From Akkermansiaceae bacterium (GTDB taxonomy: Bacteria; Verrucomicrobiota; Verrucomicrobiia; Verrucomicrobiales; Akkermansiaceae), in the NCBI GenBank assembly GCA_018676385.1, contig JABHEX010000160.1, forward strand, positions 1 through 20,024: a DNA stretch of 20,024 nucleotides. Reading direction: 5' to 3'. The position numbers and the translations under genes are program-made. Position 1 is the first letter of the stretch. Each line of letters opens with the position of its first letter. Under the pieces are notes generated by a model. The model was not told where the DNA came from and did not search any database. It was given only the letters and a program-made list of their open reading frames with translations. This document shows positions 1-9,300 of the stretch, in pieces.

Positions 1-154
1 GCGCTATTCAGGACAGATCGTGTATGAAGTGAATTCTAACCAGTTTTTACCCGAGTTCATACTCACTGGATATAAAGTAACTAACAAAGATCCGGGATGG
101 CTTTTCTCTCCCAGCGATCACTTCAACCCCGATAGTATCACCCTACGACCCTAG
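1..154 (+). CDS. C-terminal fragment of an unidentified protein (5' truncated by window edge)
   Basis: The frame that starts at base 2 is open from the window edge to a TAG at 152-154 and gives 50 residues. The fragment contains RYSGQIVYEV near its start and ends in SITLRP. Its composition, with many aromatic, polar and beta-prone residues and no hydrophobic helix, would suit the end of a secreted or surface beta-rich protein, but I do not recognise a family. It ends 6 bases before polX on the same strand, so the two may be co-transcribed. The call rests only on the open frame and the tight junction with polX. Confidence 0.5.
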   Translation, partial: RYSGQIVYEVNSNQFLPEFILTGYKVTNKDPGWLFSPSDHFNPDSITLRP

Positions 155-160
155 TTAATT

Positions 161-1897
161 ATGGCAGTAACACGTGACAATCTAGCAGCAGTGCTCGACG
201 AAATCGCTCTTTTATTAGAAATCAAAGGAGAAAACCCGTTTAAGACCCGCGCATACAGGAATGGCGCTGAAACAATACGGAATTTTCAAGGTGAAATCGT
301 CGCGATGGCAGCAGCCAACAACCTCCAAGGAATCAAAGGCATCGGCAAGGCTCTACAAGAAAAACTGCACGAGCTCGCCAGCACTGGGAAATTAAAGTTC
401 CATGAGAATCTCCGTGCCGAGTTTCCTGAGGGACTATTTGAGCTCTTTGGCATCCAAGGGCTCGGCCCAAAAAAAGTGCGCTTGTTATATGATGAACTAG
501 GTATCGACTCCATTGATGCGCTGAAAAAATCCTGCAAAGATGGAAGGCTTTCATCACTTCCAGGATTCGGCAAAAAATCAATCGATAAACTCATAGAGTC
601 TATCGCACTAAAGGAACAATTTGCCGATTTCTTTCTTCTAGGGGATGTTGCACCCATCGCCGAGACCATACTGGATATGCTGCGCAAACATCCTGATACT
701 CTGCGCGCAGAAATCGCTGGTTCCTACCGCCGTAGTAAAGAGATATTGCACGACCTCGACTTTCTCGTTGCCACTCCGGCTCCTGTAACAATCACCAAGT
801 TTTTTACTGAAATCCCCGAGGTTCACTCGGTAATCTCACATGGTAACACCAAGGCTTCAATCCGCCTCGAGAACGGACTTCAATGCGATCTTCGTGCTGT
901 CTCTAATACGCAATTTCCATTCGCACTTCAATATTTTTCAGGCAGCAAGGAACACAACGTGGCACTACGATCTCGTTCACTGAAACTTGGCTGGTCGCTC
1001 AACGAATACGGCTTTTCACCAAAGAATAAAACAACTCCTCCAGCCCCCCAAATCAATGACGAAGGCGAGATCTACCGCGCATTGAAACTAGAGCGTATTC
1101 CTCCCGAACTACGCGAAAATAGCGGTGAAATCGAGGCTGCTGATAAAGGCTCGATACCCCGTCTTATCGAGCTGGAAAACTTGCGTGGCACATTCCACAA
1201 CCACACGACAGAATCAGACGGAAGTAACACACTGGAAGAAATGGCAGAGGCTGCACGAGATCTTGGACTTCAATATTTAGGTATTGCTGACCATTCAAAA
1301 TCACAATTCCAAGCGCGAGGATTATACCCAGACCGATTGATCAAGCAGGTCAATGCTATCAAAAATCTTAATAAACAATGGCCCGATTTTCAAATTTTTG
1401 CCGGTACAGAGGTTGACATACTTAAGGACGGATCACTCGATTTTGAAGATGATGTTTTGGCAGAACTCGACTACTGTGTGGCATCGATTCATGGTTCATT
1501 TCAGCTCGATGAAAAAGAGCAAACAGCTCGTATTATTCGTGCTATGGAAAATCCGCACGTCACCATGATTGGTCATTTGACAGGAAGAATTCTCCTCAAA
1601 AGAAAAGGTTACCAACTAAACATTAACAAGATCATCGACTGTGCCGCGGCAACTGGAACAATCATCGAACTGAATTGTAATCCCCGCCGACTCGATATGG
1701 ACTGGCGCCACTGGCACCACGCACGTGACATGGGGGTCCTGACCTCCATCAACCCAGACGCCCATGCCACCGAACATCTCCAGTTCCTCGCGTTCGGTGT
1801 GCGCCTTGCACGCAAAGGCTGGCTGCGCGCTGAGGATGTGTTGAACACCCGTAGTCTGGAAAATGTGAGAAAGTTTCTGGCTACTCACAAAAAATAA
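161..1897 (+). CDS. polX: DNA polymerase/3'-5' exonuclease PolX (family X polymerase with PHP domain)
   Basis: This is a repair polymerase of the bacterial PolX type, expected to fill short gaps during base excision repair. Its length of 578 residues matches the family norm of about 570. Residues 1-80 form the pol beta-like 8 kDa helix-hairpin-helix region, and a second HhH-rich stretch lies near 90-150 (GIQGLGPKKV, LPGFGKKSI). The nucleotidyltransferase core carries GSYRRSKEILHDLD at 187-200, where D198 and D200 are metal ligands, and D243 (QCDLR) is the likely third one. The C-terminal PHP phosphoesterase domain starts near 343 with FHNHTTESDG (H346, H348, D353), then IADHSKS (H378), and ends with NPDAHA. 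All the motifs I looked for are present, so both polymerase and exonuclease activities look intact. The ATG lies 6 bases after the upstream stop and has no Shine-Dalgarno. Confidence 0.95.
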   Translation: MAVTRDNLAAVLDEIALLLEIKGENPFKTRAYRNGAETIRNFQGEIVAMAAANNLQGIKGIGKALQEKLHELASTGKLKFHENLRAEFPEGLFELFGIQGLGPKKVRLLYDELGIDSIDALKKSCKDGRLSSLPGFGKKSIDKLIESIALKEQFADFFLLGDVAPIAETILDMLRKHPDTLRAEIAGSYRRSKEILHDLDFLVATPAPVTITKFFTEIPEVHSVISHGNTKASIRLENGLQCDLRAVSNTQFPFALQYFSGSKEHNVALRSRSLKLGWSLNEYGFSPKNKTTPPAPQINDEGEIYRALKLERIPPELRENSGEIEAADKGSIPRLIELENLRGTFHNHTTESDGSNTLEEMAEAARDLGLQYLGIADHSKSQFQARGLYPDRLIKQVNAIKNLNKQWPDFQIFAGTEVDILKDGSLDFEDDVLAELDYCVASIHGSFQLDEKEQTARIIRAMENPHVTMIGHLTGRILLKRKGYQLNINKIIDCAAATGTIIELNCNPRRLDMDWRHWHHARDMGVLTSINPDAHATEHLQFLAFGVRLARKGWLRAEDVLNTRSLENVRKFLATHKK

Positions 1898-1993
1898 AAA
1901 TACTCTCAATAGTTTTGGGGTCATCTTTACGACTAACACAAATCTCTGCTTAAAACCAATTTTCTGCTAGACGCCTTTAAATACATAATGTGA

Positions 1994-2042
1994 TGACGTC
2001 ACCCAGCAAAAAAATAAATGTGTTTTCCATACCAAATGGTAT
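1994..2042 (+). promoter_or_regulatory. Two small palindromes in the leader of glnD
   Basis: The 172-base spacer between polX and glnD holds a perfect 8-base palindrome TGACGTCA (1994-2001). It also holds a perfect inverted repeat, ATACCA-AA-TGGTAT (2029-2042), that ends 27 bases before the GTG start. The second has the size and position of a repressor operator or a short leader hairpin. No convincing -35/-10 pair could be matched to either. The regulatory role is inference; the symmetry itself is plain in the sequence. Confidence 0.3.
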
Positions 2043-2069
2043 AAGAAATGCTCATTCCCTACAGATCTC

Positions 2070-4829
2070 GTGCCACTCACCAAAATTCAAATATCCGCTG
2101 AACGCGAACTCAAGACCATTGTCAAAAGCCACCTCACTCAAACAGAGCGTGCCCAGATAGTGAAACGCTTCATCAAAGCAGAGGAGGCCAGTATTTTCAA
2201 AAGACATCAAAGTGGAGCCAGCGGACTCGAAATCGCTGAAGCCCGATCTAACCTATTGGATGCGGTCCTTGTAGTAATGTTCAAAGCAGCAACTAGCATA
2301 CATGGCGACGAAATACCCGCGGTCACTTTATTAGCTCAAGGAGGGTATGGACGCGGTCACCTAAACCCAGGCTCGGACCTCGATCTTCTGTTTCTACTGC
2401 CTCGCGCGGCTCACAAAATCGCGAAAGAAGTCTCATCAACTATCGAAAATATCCTCTATATTCTTTGGGACGCAGGCTTCAAGGTTGGGCACGCAAGCCG
2501 ATCAATTGCTGAGTGCGTGACTGAAGCACGCAATGACCAGCAGAATAAAACCGCCCTGATGGATGCTCGTTTCGTTGCTGGTGACCACGATCTATTCTCA
2601 ACCTTCACCAAGCGCTTCGATAAAGAGTGCGTCAATAAAGGCCAAGAAGCGTTTCTTGAACTACGCCGGCAGGACCTTCGTAGTCGTCACGGCAAGTATT
2701 CACATACCGTCTTCCTGCAAGAACCACACGTCAAGGAAAGCTGCGGTGGTCTGCGTGATTACCAGAACGTTTTATGGGTGGCACGTGTCAAACTCGGGTT
2801 TAAATCTATTGAAGAACTCGTCACTGCAAAAATCATCACCAAGAGCACTTGCCAACAACTCACACGCGGATACGATTTCCTTCAGCGCGTCCGTAATGAT
2901 TTACACTACGATAGCGGTCGATGTAGTGACACACTCACACTCAGGCTTCAAGGCATTGTAGCTACCAACTTCAAGTACCCTCAGAAGACTATTTTGCGCC
3001 GCTGCGAGGCATTCATGAGAGATTACTATCGCCACACACGCGCAGTCTATACCCACAGCACCTCACTGATGGAATATTTTGAGATCGAGCGACAGAATCA
3101 TGGCGGCTTATTGGGCATGATTCCTTTTACCAAGAACAAAAGAAAAGCAGTTAAATTTGATGGCTTTATTGCAAAGAACGGAAGGATTTTCTTGGAAAAT
3201 AAAAATGTAATCAAAGATGATCCAAATCGTCTAATGAGGCTCTTTCAATACTGCCAGATTCACTCACTAACATTAAGCCCACAAGCACGAAAATACATTC
3301 ACATTGCGAGCAAAAAAATTGACCGCGCATTCCGCTACAATGCATCAAATCGCGAGACCTTCCGCGCCATACTGCAGCGTAAAGGCGAAGTAGGTCGTAT
3401 CCTCAGACTGATGCACCGCACCAAGGTGTTGGATAACTATCTCCCCGAGTTTGGCGCTATGGACTGCCTCGTACAGCATGAATTCTTTCACCGCTACACC
3501 GCAGATGAACACACCCTGAGATGTATTGATCAGCTCGATAGCCTTTATGATGCTCACGATGCTGAGAACCCCGGACGTAAAATATTTCGCAAGCTTCTAC
3601 GCGACATCCAAGATCCTTACGCACTCTACCTATCCTTAATCCTTCACGACAGTGGCCGCGCTGAAAACGTACGTGAACACATTGACGGTTCAACTATGCT
3701 AGCGGACAAAGTCTGCCGCAGGCTTCAAATTCGTGGTGGCAGACGCAGCATGATCATGTTCTTAGTAGATCATCACCTTACTTTCTGGCGTTATGCCACC
3801 AACAGAAACTTGGAAGACATTTCTGTCATAGAGGAGTTTGCCAACATCATAAAAGATAAGCGCAACCTCGATGCACTCTTGCTGTTTACTTGGGCCGACT
3901 CAAATGGCACCAACGATGAAGCATGGTCACCCTGGAAAGAAACATTGATGTTACAGCTATACGGATCCACAAGGCTGTGGCTAGATAAAGGGAAAGATCA
4001 TTTTCAATCAACCCTCACAGAGCATAAAGAAGATTTGTTAGACCGCTGCAAAAAGATCCTTTCACCTGGATATCATGAGCAGATGATACAACATTTTGAT
4101 CGTATGCCAGGCACCTATTTTCGTTTTCGAGAGCCTCGTAATATCTCATTACACATCAAGTCCGTGAAGGCATTTCTCAAACGAGACGCTAAACTTCCAA
4201 AAGGTCAATTCGATTGCGATATGATTTGGATCGACCGCGACGACCGGTCTCACACCGAGCTCCTCGTTACAGCTTGGAATCGGCCATTTTTCCTAGAAAA
4301 AGTCTGCTGTGCTCTCGCTGCAAATGAGATCAACATCATCAGTTCAGATGTCTACACGCGCACAGACGGTATAGTTTGCGATCTTTTCCAAGTCTGCACC
4401 ATGGATTACAGCCCGGTAACATCGGAGCGAGACCGCAAGAGAGTTCTTGAGGCTTTCCTATCCATCAATCAAGACGCCGATCTCCAAAAAGACTACGAGC
4501 CACAAAAATTCCTCAAACGTAAAACTAATTTACTACGTACGGATAAAACTGGTGAAGGTATCCCCTTCCCTACCATCGTTCAAGTCAGCAACGAACTCAG
4601 TTCAACCTGCACCGCAATTGAAATCCAGGCACTGGATCGTATCGGCCTACTACATGACCTATTCCTCACAATTGATCGCTTGGGCATCGCTACCGTACAC
4701 GCCCGCATCTGTACAGAAAAAGGCGCGGCAATGAATACCATTTACGTTACATGGCCAAATGGTAAAAAAGTTTTCGATGAGAAAAAACAACAAGAAATTG
4801 AAAAAACGCTCAGCGAACTAATTGGGTAA
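2070..4829 (+). CDS. glnD: [Protein-PII] uridylyltransferase / uridylyl-removing enzyme
   Basis: GlnD senses glutamine and uridylylates or deuridylylates PII (GlnB/GlnK), setting nitrogen assimilation; it is cytoplasmic. The 919 residues show the family order. The nucleotidyltransferase motif QGGYGRGHLNPGSDLDLL covers 90-107, with catalytic D103 and D105. The GlnD linker domain follows. The HD region has QHEFFHRYTADEHT (H470 to H481) and LILHDSGR (H526, D527). Two C-terminal ACT domains lie near 728-800 and 845-917, the second with the typical LDRIGLLHDL start. Two positions depart from what I expect of the proteobacterial enzyme: HE instead of HD at 470-471, and no KGRGGDHS-like run after HDSG. 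The start is GTG; no in-frame ATG lies between it and the near upstream sequence, and no Shine-Dalgarno precedes it. No PII gene is in the window. Confidence 0.92.
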   Translation: MPLTKIQISAERELKTIVKSHLTQTERAQIVKRFIKAEEASIFKRHQSGASGLEIAEARSNLLDAVLVVMFKAATSIHGDEIPAVTLLAQGGYGRGHLNPGSDLDLLFLLPRAAHKIAKEVSSTIENILYILWDAGFKVGHASRSIAECVTEARNDQQNKTALMDARFVAGDHDLFSTFTKRFDKECVNKGQEAFLELRRQDLRSRHGKYSHTVFLQEPHVKESCGGLRDYQNVLWVARVKLGFKSIEELVTAKIITKSTCQQLTRGYDFLQRVRNDLHYDSGRCSDTLTLRLQGIVATNFKYPQKTILRRCEAFMRDYYRHTRAVYTHSTSLMEYFEIERQNHGGLLGMIPFTKNKRKAVKFDGFIAKNGRIFLENKNVIKDDPNRLMRLFQYCQIHSLTLSPQARKYIHIASKKIDRAFRYNASNRETFRAILQRKGEVGRILRLMHRTKVLDNYLPEFGAMDCLVQHEFFHRYTADEHTLRCIDQLDSLYDAHDAENPGRKIFRKLLRDIQDPYALYLSLILHDSGRAENVREHIDGSTMLADKVCRRLQIRGGRRSMIMFLVDHHLTFWRYATNRNLEDISVIEEFANIIKDKRNLDALLLFTWADSNGTNDEAWSPWKETLMLQLYGSTRLWLDKGKDHFQSTLTEHKEDLLDRCKKILSPGYHEQMIQHFDRMPGTYFRFREPRNISLHIKSVKAFLKRDAKLPKGQFDCDMIWIDRDDRSHTELLVTAWNRPFFLEKVCCALAANEINIISSDVYTRTDGIVCDLFQVCTMDYSPVTSERDRKRVLEAFLSINQDADLQKDYEPQKFLKRKTNLLRTDKTGEGIPFPTIVQVSNELSSTCTAIEIQALDRIGLLHDLFLTIDRLGIATVHARICTEKGAAMNTIYVTWPNGKKVFDEKKQQEIEKTLSELIG

Positions 4830-4858
4830 TTTTTTGCGTGCAGGCAGATCATACATGA

Positions 4859-5212
4859 TTATTTGATCAATCCGAGCTCACTGGCTTTTTTAATCGGAAT
4901 TGCCTTAGCATTACAAACTTGTTGCCATCCTGGAAAGTTCCACTTATTTGGGAATCCTCGGCACTGTTTAGGTTTCACAGAATTGATACGACAGTCCTGA
5001 CCATCTAACATAATACACTCGTGGTTATCTTTTTCGGTTAAGGAGAGGCCATCACGATTCATGCGAAGCCGTGTAAAATCATCAATGAATGCCTGCGTTT
5101 CCATACCAAGAAACTTAGCTATATTTTCAATCTCATAGCTCTCCACACGGACATCACCCGGCCACTTGCAACATGCGGTGCAGCGGTCGCACTGATACCA
5201 TACGTCAGACAT
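4859..5212 (-). CDS. YkgJ-family cysteine-cluster protein (putative Zn/Fe-S binding)
   Basis: This 117-residue protein has the cysteine pattern of the YkgJ/UPF0153 family, proposed to bind zinc or an Fe-S cluster; no precise function is known. The N-terminus reads QCDRCTACCKWPGD (C8, C11, C14, C15). Four more cysteines follow at C66, C74, C84 and C100, the C74-C84 pair in the typical CRINSVKPKQCRGFP context. There is no signal peptide or membrane segment, so it should be cytoplasmic. It lies 21 bases downstream of the amidase gene on the same strand, so the two are probably co-transcribed, and it converges on glnD with a 29-base gap. The ATG has no Shine-Dalgarno in front. The family assignment is good; any biochemical role would be a guess. 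Confidence 0.85.
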   Translation of the reverse strand: MSDVWYQCDRCTACCKWPGDVRVESYEIENIAKFLGMETQAFIDDFTRLRMNRDGLSLTEKDNHECIMLDGQDCRINSVKPKQCRGFPNKWNFPGWQQVCNAKAIPIKKASELGLIK

Positions 5213-5227
5213 TTTAGTTACAGGGGC

Positions 5228-5265
5228 TTGGTATCATGGTAAACGGAGACGTTTACCAATACCAA
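5228..5265 (-). promoter_or_regulatory. Intercistronic hairpin spanning the amidase stop codon
   Basis: On the minus strand the RNA would read TTGGTAT-TGGTAAACG-TCTC-CGTTTACCA-TG-ATACCAA. This is a 9-base-pair inner stem closed by a 4-base loop and a 7-base-pair outer stem, separated by a 2-base bulge on one side. The right arm contains the last codons and the TGA of the amidase gene (5234-5236). The left end lies 16 bases before the YkgJ start. No T-run follows on either strand, so it is not a standard intrinsic terminator. An attenuating, coupling or mRNA-stabilising role is inference. Confidence 0.6.
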
Positions 5266-6289
5266 TAATGTTATTACGGAGCCCATTCTTGGTTTTAAGA
5301 GCAGCAACCGATGTCTTATATTTACGCGCGATTCCGTAGAGGGTATCACCTCGCTTCACACTGTGATAACGTACCTTGGATATTGATGTTGATGGCTTAC
5401 TGCGCACCCGTGGCACTGCTATGGAAGAGCTGGATGCCACGATGGGAATCGAACTTGTGGCTCGCGATGGTGTGGCAACATAAGAGGCTGCATAGGGTGA
5501 CGCTGCTGGATTTGGTTGAATCTTTGGATGGGAGATAGATTTGAAATGCTTATTCACTTTGGCGAGAAACCACTGCCACTTTGCACCAGGGTGCCCATTA
5601 TCTAGCAAATAATGGGGGCAATTTTTATGTGGCTGCTTCAACCCCTTACGTGGCCAATGATAGTGAGGTACAATTTTTCGTAAGGGGATATCATGCTGAT
5701 ACATCAAATAAGCGGCAAGCTTGGCGGTGCGCTCAATGGTGGCAGAGCGGCTGTTACCTCTATTTTCACACATCTCAATACCGATCGAATAATTATTCCC
5801 CGGACCATCGAAATCCGCGTGCTCACCTTGTTCATTGGTCGGAAGATGCTGAACAGCCCGGTCTTGATCAGTGGTAAAGTGCCAAACAAGGTAGCCAATG
5901 CGATTACCTCCTCTACATTTGGGAGCTCGTAACTTTCCATTTTTAAGTGCCAATGAATGGCGCAAGGCATCTGCGCTTCTTGAAAAATTCTGCGTGCTAT
6001 GAATGGTTATATAGCGAGGCTTCATGTAGCGTCTATATTTACGAGCGTGCTTACCACGCGGAATAATGTCCTGTTTTATATTCACCTCACGATAAAGCTG
6101 TCTTGGCGACTTTGGCGGGGCCGCAGGGACAGGACGATAACGGCCTCCGTAAGCAGCCGTGGCACCAAAACGAGAACTCTCTGATGACCTGTCGCTCTTA
6201 GCAGACGGGGAAGACGAACAACCAGGCAGCAGAACGACACCCAACGACACATGAAACAAGCTTATCCATGTAATCATTCTCCATTTCAT
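5234..6289 (-). CDS. Lipoprotein N-acetylmuramoyl-L-alanine amidase (Amidase_2) with C-terminal LysM
   Basis: This protein is predicted to cut the amide bond between N-acetylmuramic acid and the stem peptide. The N-terminus is a lipoprotein signal ending in LLPGC, with C24 as the lipidation site. A serine- and proline-rich linker runs to about residue 90. The Amidase_2 domain spans about 90-250: YITIHST supplies H97 as the first zinc ligand, NNYSIGIEMCEN contains E172, and VPHYHWP (H209) with HKNCPHYL (C224) supplies the other likely ligands. After a low-complexity serine/alanine/proline linker, a single LysM repeat (308-351, starting YHSVKRGDTLYGIARKY) should bind peptidoglycan. The layout fits a periplasmic enzyme tethered to the membrane, for cell-wall remodelling or recycling. 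It is the first gene of a probable two-gene unit with the YkgJ protein and diverges from mfd across 88 bases. Confidence 0.9.
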   Translation of the reverse strand: MKWRMITWISLFHVSLGVVLLPGCSSSPSAKSDRSSESSRFGATAAYGGRYRPVPAAPPKSPRQLYREVNIKQDIIPRGKHARKYRRYMKPRYITIHSTQNFSRSADALRHSLALKNGKLRAPKCRGGNRIGYLVWHFTTDQDRAVQHLPTNEQGEHADFDGPGNNYSIGIEMCENRGNSRSATIERTAKLAAYLMYQHDIPLRKIVPHYHWPRKGLKQPHKNCPHYLLDNGHPGAKWQWFLAKVNKHFKSISHPKIQPNPAASPYAASYVATPSRATSSIPIVASSSSIAVPRVRSKPSTSISKVRYHSVKRGDTLYGIARKYKTSVAALKTKNGLRNNIIGIGKRLRLP

Positions 6290-6345
6290 AAATAAAACAC
6301 ATATCCTAATAAGCGAGACAACGAAAGGGAGTAATTAAAAAACTT

Positions 6346-6374
6346 TTGATTTCTTAACTATTTCTAGAGATAGT
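6346..6374 (+). promoter_or_regulatory. Possible sigma70-like promoter at the mfd start
   Basis: TTGATT (6346-6351) and GATAGT (6369-6374) each match four of six consensus positions and are separated by exactly 17 bases. A transcript from here would begin near 6381, just after the TTG start at 6378. That would favour the in-frame GTG at 6417 as the real mfd start. The match is weak and the reading is inference. Confidence 0.25.
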
Positions 6375-6377
6375 ACA

Positions 6378-9300
6378 TTGCATACAGTTTATAGCAGTCG
6401 TATAGAGTGTTCACAGGTGTCCATATCGACTCCATCACCCAGCCCCTTGGCACTACCCAGAATACCTGGAATCGCCGAGATAAATGCCACTCCACTGATT
6501 ACAAATCAGCTGGAGGACTTTGTACGCGGACAAAATACTATCATTTTTGAGTCTGTTGATGGTGCCGCCTTTGCATACATGTGCGCCCTATGCGCACATG
6601 CATTACCTGATGGTGACAGACTATGGGTCACTCATCCAAATCCTAGAATTAGAGATCGGATCTGTGTAGAATTACATCTCTGGGGGACTTATCCCTTATT
6701 GTTTCCAGATCTAGCCGAGAACCTAGGTGAGGAAGCAGTCACCGCACCTGAAATCGTCGCAGAGCGTCAAGCTGTAATGCAATTGCTCAACAAACCTTCA
6801 ACATCAAAAAAACCACAGGTCGTTGTGATGTCGGCTCTTGCATTGAAGAACGCGTGTCCAACACCAAATTCTCTCAAATCGGCTGCTCGGAAAATCTCAG
6901 TGGGTGATACCTTGGATCCAGCTGAGCTAGAAAAAGATCTCCTGGGTCACGGTTATGAAAAAGTGCCCCAGGTTTACATGCAGGGACAGTTCGCGATGCG
7001 GGGCGGGATCTTGGACGTCTACTCTTGGCATGGGGCAATACCATTACGAATAGAATTCTTTGACACGGAGATTGAGTCTCTGCGAGAATTCAACATTCAC
7101 TCTCAGGTATCTAACAATCGTGCCTCTGCCTACGAGATCACCCTTGCAGAACTACAGATAGACGGTGAATTCCTTGACTATCTGGGAGCTAACGATCGTT
7201 TGCTAGCGGTACAAAACAACGATGCTGAGATTCCAGCAGACGCTCATGGCATCATTATTCCCCATGGAGATGCCATCAAAGAACCTCTCTGTATAGGTAG
7301 CCCACTTGGAGTTTTTGATGCAGGGGATTTTATTCTTAATGAAGCTCGAAGACATCAATTTTTTCAACAACTTGCCGACTGGAATTCAGACGGCTGGCAT
7401 GTGTTTCTTACGTTTTCTAATAAAGGCGAAGAGGAACGCTTTCTGGAACTAGTCGATCCTAATTTTTTCTCGCCTAATAAGGTGGAAGCACTTTGTGGCG
7501 AGCTTGCTCAAGGCTTCACCGTCCCTCGGGCAAAGCTGGCATTTATTTCCTCCGCAGAAATTTTTGGTCGCTACCAGACACAACCAACGAGAAGACATAA
7601 GCACACTGTAGATCATCAGCGTAGCGCCCGCGCACAGACAGCTCTCGAGGACATCAAAGATGGTGATCTTTTAGTGCACGCAGAGTATGGCATTGGGAGG
7701 TTTGAGGGCATCAAACACAATGACGAAGGGTTGGAGGAAATTCACATTGGTTATCGTGATGGCTCGGTATTGAGCGTACCCTTGGATCACTCACACTTGC
7801 TGTCAAAATATGTCGGTCTTGGTGGAAAAGAGCCAAATCTCACACGCTTGGGAACTGCCTCCTGGGGCAAGGCACGCAGTTCAGCAGAAAAATCAATTCT
7901 CGACTATGCTGCAAAGCTGCTCCAAATGCAGGCAGAACGACATACGTCTTCTGGTCATTCCCACCCGCCAGATACCAGATGGATGTGGGAATTTGAGAAC
8001 TCATTCCATCATACACTAACGGAGGGGCAGGCCGCTGCCATCGAAGATGTAAAAACCGATATGGAATCATCGAAACCGATGGATCGTCTGATCTGCGGTG
8101 ATGTCGGTTTTGGTAAAACTGAAGTAGCCATCCGCGCAACATTCAAGGCAGTGACTGGTGGAAAACAGGCAGTCATTCTCGTGCCCACGACAGTTCTAGC
8201 CGAACAGCACTGGCGCACCTTTCGCGAGCGCATGAGTGACTACCCGATTCGCATTGATTTATTAAATAGGTTTCGCTCCGCCAAAGAAATACGCGAGACT
8301 CTCGAGGGAATCTCAAGTGGAACAGTTGATATTGTAATCGGTACGCATCGGCTACTTTCAGCTGACGTTTCATTTAAGAAACTTGGCGTTGCCATCGTGG
8401 ATGAGGAACAAAGATTTGGAGTGAAACATAAAGAACGGTTCAAGGAAATGTTCAGCAGTATTGATGTGCTCACTCTATCCGCCACTCCAATTCCTCGCAC
8501 CCTTTACCTCTCCCTGATGGGCGCACGGGACATGTCTACTATCGATACCCCCATACCTGGTAAAGTATCAATCAACACCTCAATTCACGGATACGACGAA
8601 CGCGTGATTCGCGAATCCATCACCAGAGAACTAAATCGCGGAGGCCAAGTTTTTTTCCTGCACAATCGCGTGAAAAGTATCGAACTCGTAAGAAAAAAAC
8701 TTCGCAACCTCATGCCAGATGCTTCTATCGTGGTTGGGCATGGCCAAATGGAAAAAGACGAATTAGAGGTCGTGATGCGCAACTTCGTTCAAGGAAAAGC
8801 GGATATTTTATTAGCCACTACGATCATCGAGAGCGGAATCGATATCCCAAATGCCAATACCATCATCATCGATCGTGCAGATCGTTTTGGCTTGGCGGAC
8901 CTCTATCAGCTGCGTGGTCGGGTTGGTCGATCAAACGCTCAAGCATACGCAATACTTATGCTTCCTCGTGACTTAATTCAAGGAGATGCACGTAAGCGTA
9001 TTAATGCCATACGGCAATACACAGCACTGGGCTCGGGATTTAAGATTGCAATGCGGGACTTGGAAATTCGTGGCGCAGGAAATCTCCTAGGCACCAAACA
9101 ATCGGGCCATATCGCAGCAGTTGGTTTTGACCTATACTGCCAGCTACTTCGCCAATCAATCGATCGATTAAGTGACGGAAAATCTAGGCAACGCCTGGAT
9201 GTGACTCTTCGTACAGACTTTCTTTACTTTAATGAAGCAGCACAATTTTTAGATGGTACAGCGGACGACAGCCAGGGATTAACAGGCCAAGTAAACATGC

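Noticed and set aside
286..687. 133-codon minus-strand frame inside polX
   Set aside because: The serine-rich product mirrors the polX reading frame and is low complexity; polX is intact and conserved across the same bases.
1994..2001. TGACGTCA as a CRE-type regulator site
   Set aside because: That factor is eukaryotic; in bacteria an isolated 8-base palindrome is weak evidence, so it is listed only as symmetry.
4830..4858. Terminator between convergent glnD and the YkgJ gene
   Set aside because: The 29-base gap has a T-run directly after the glnD stop but no stem before it.
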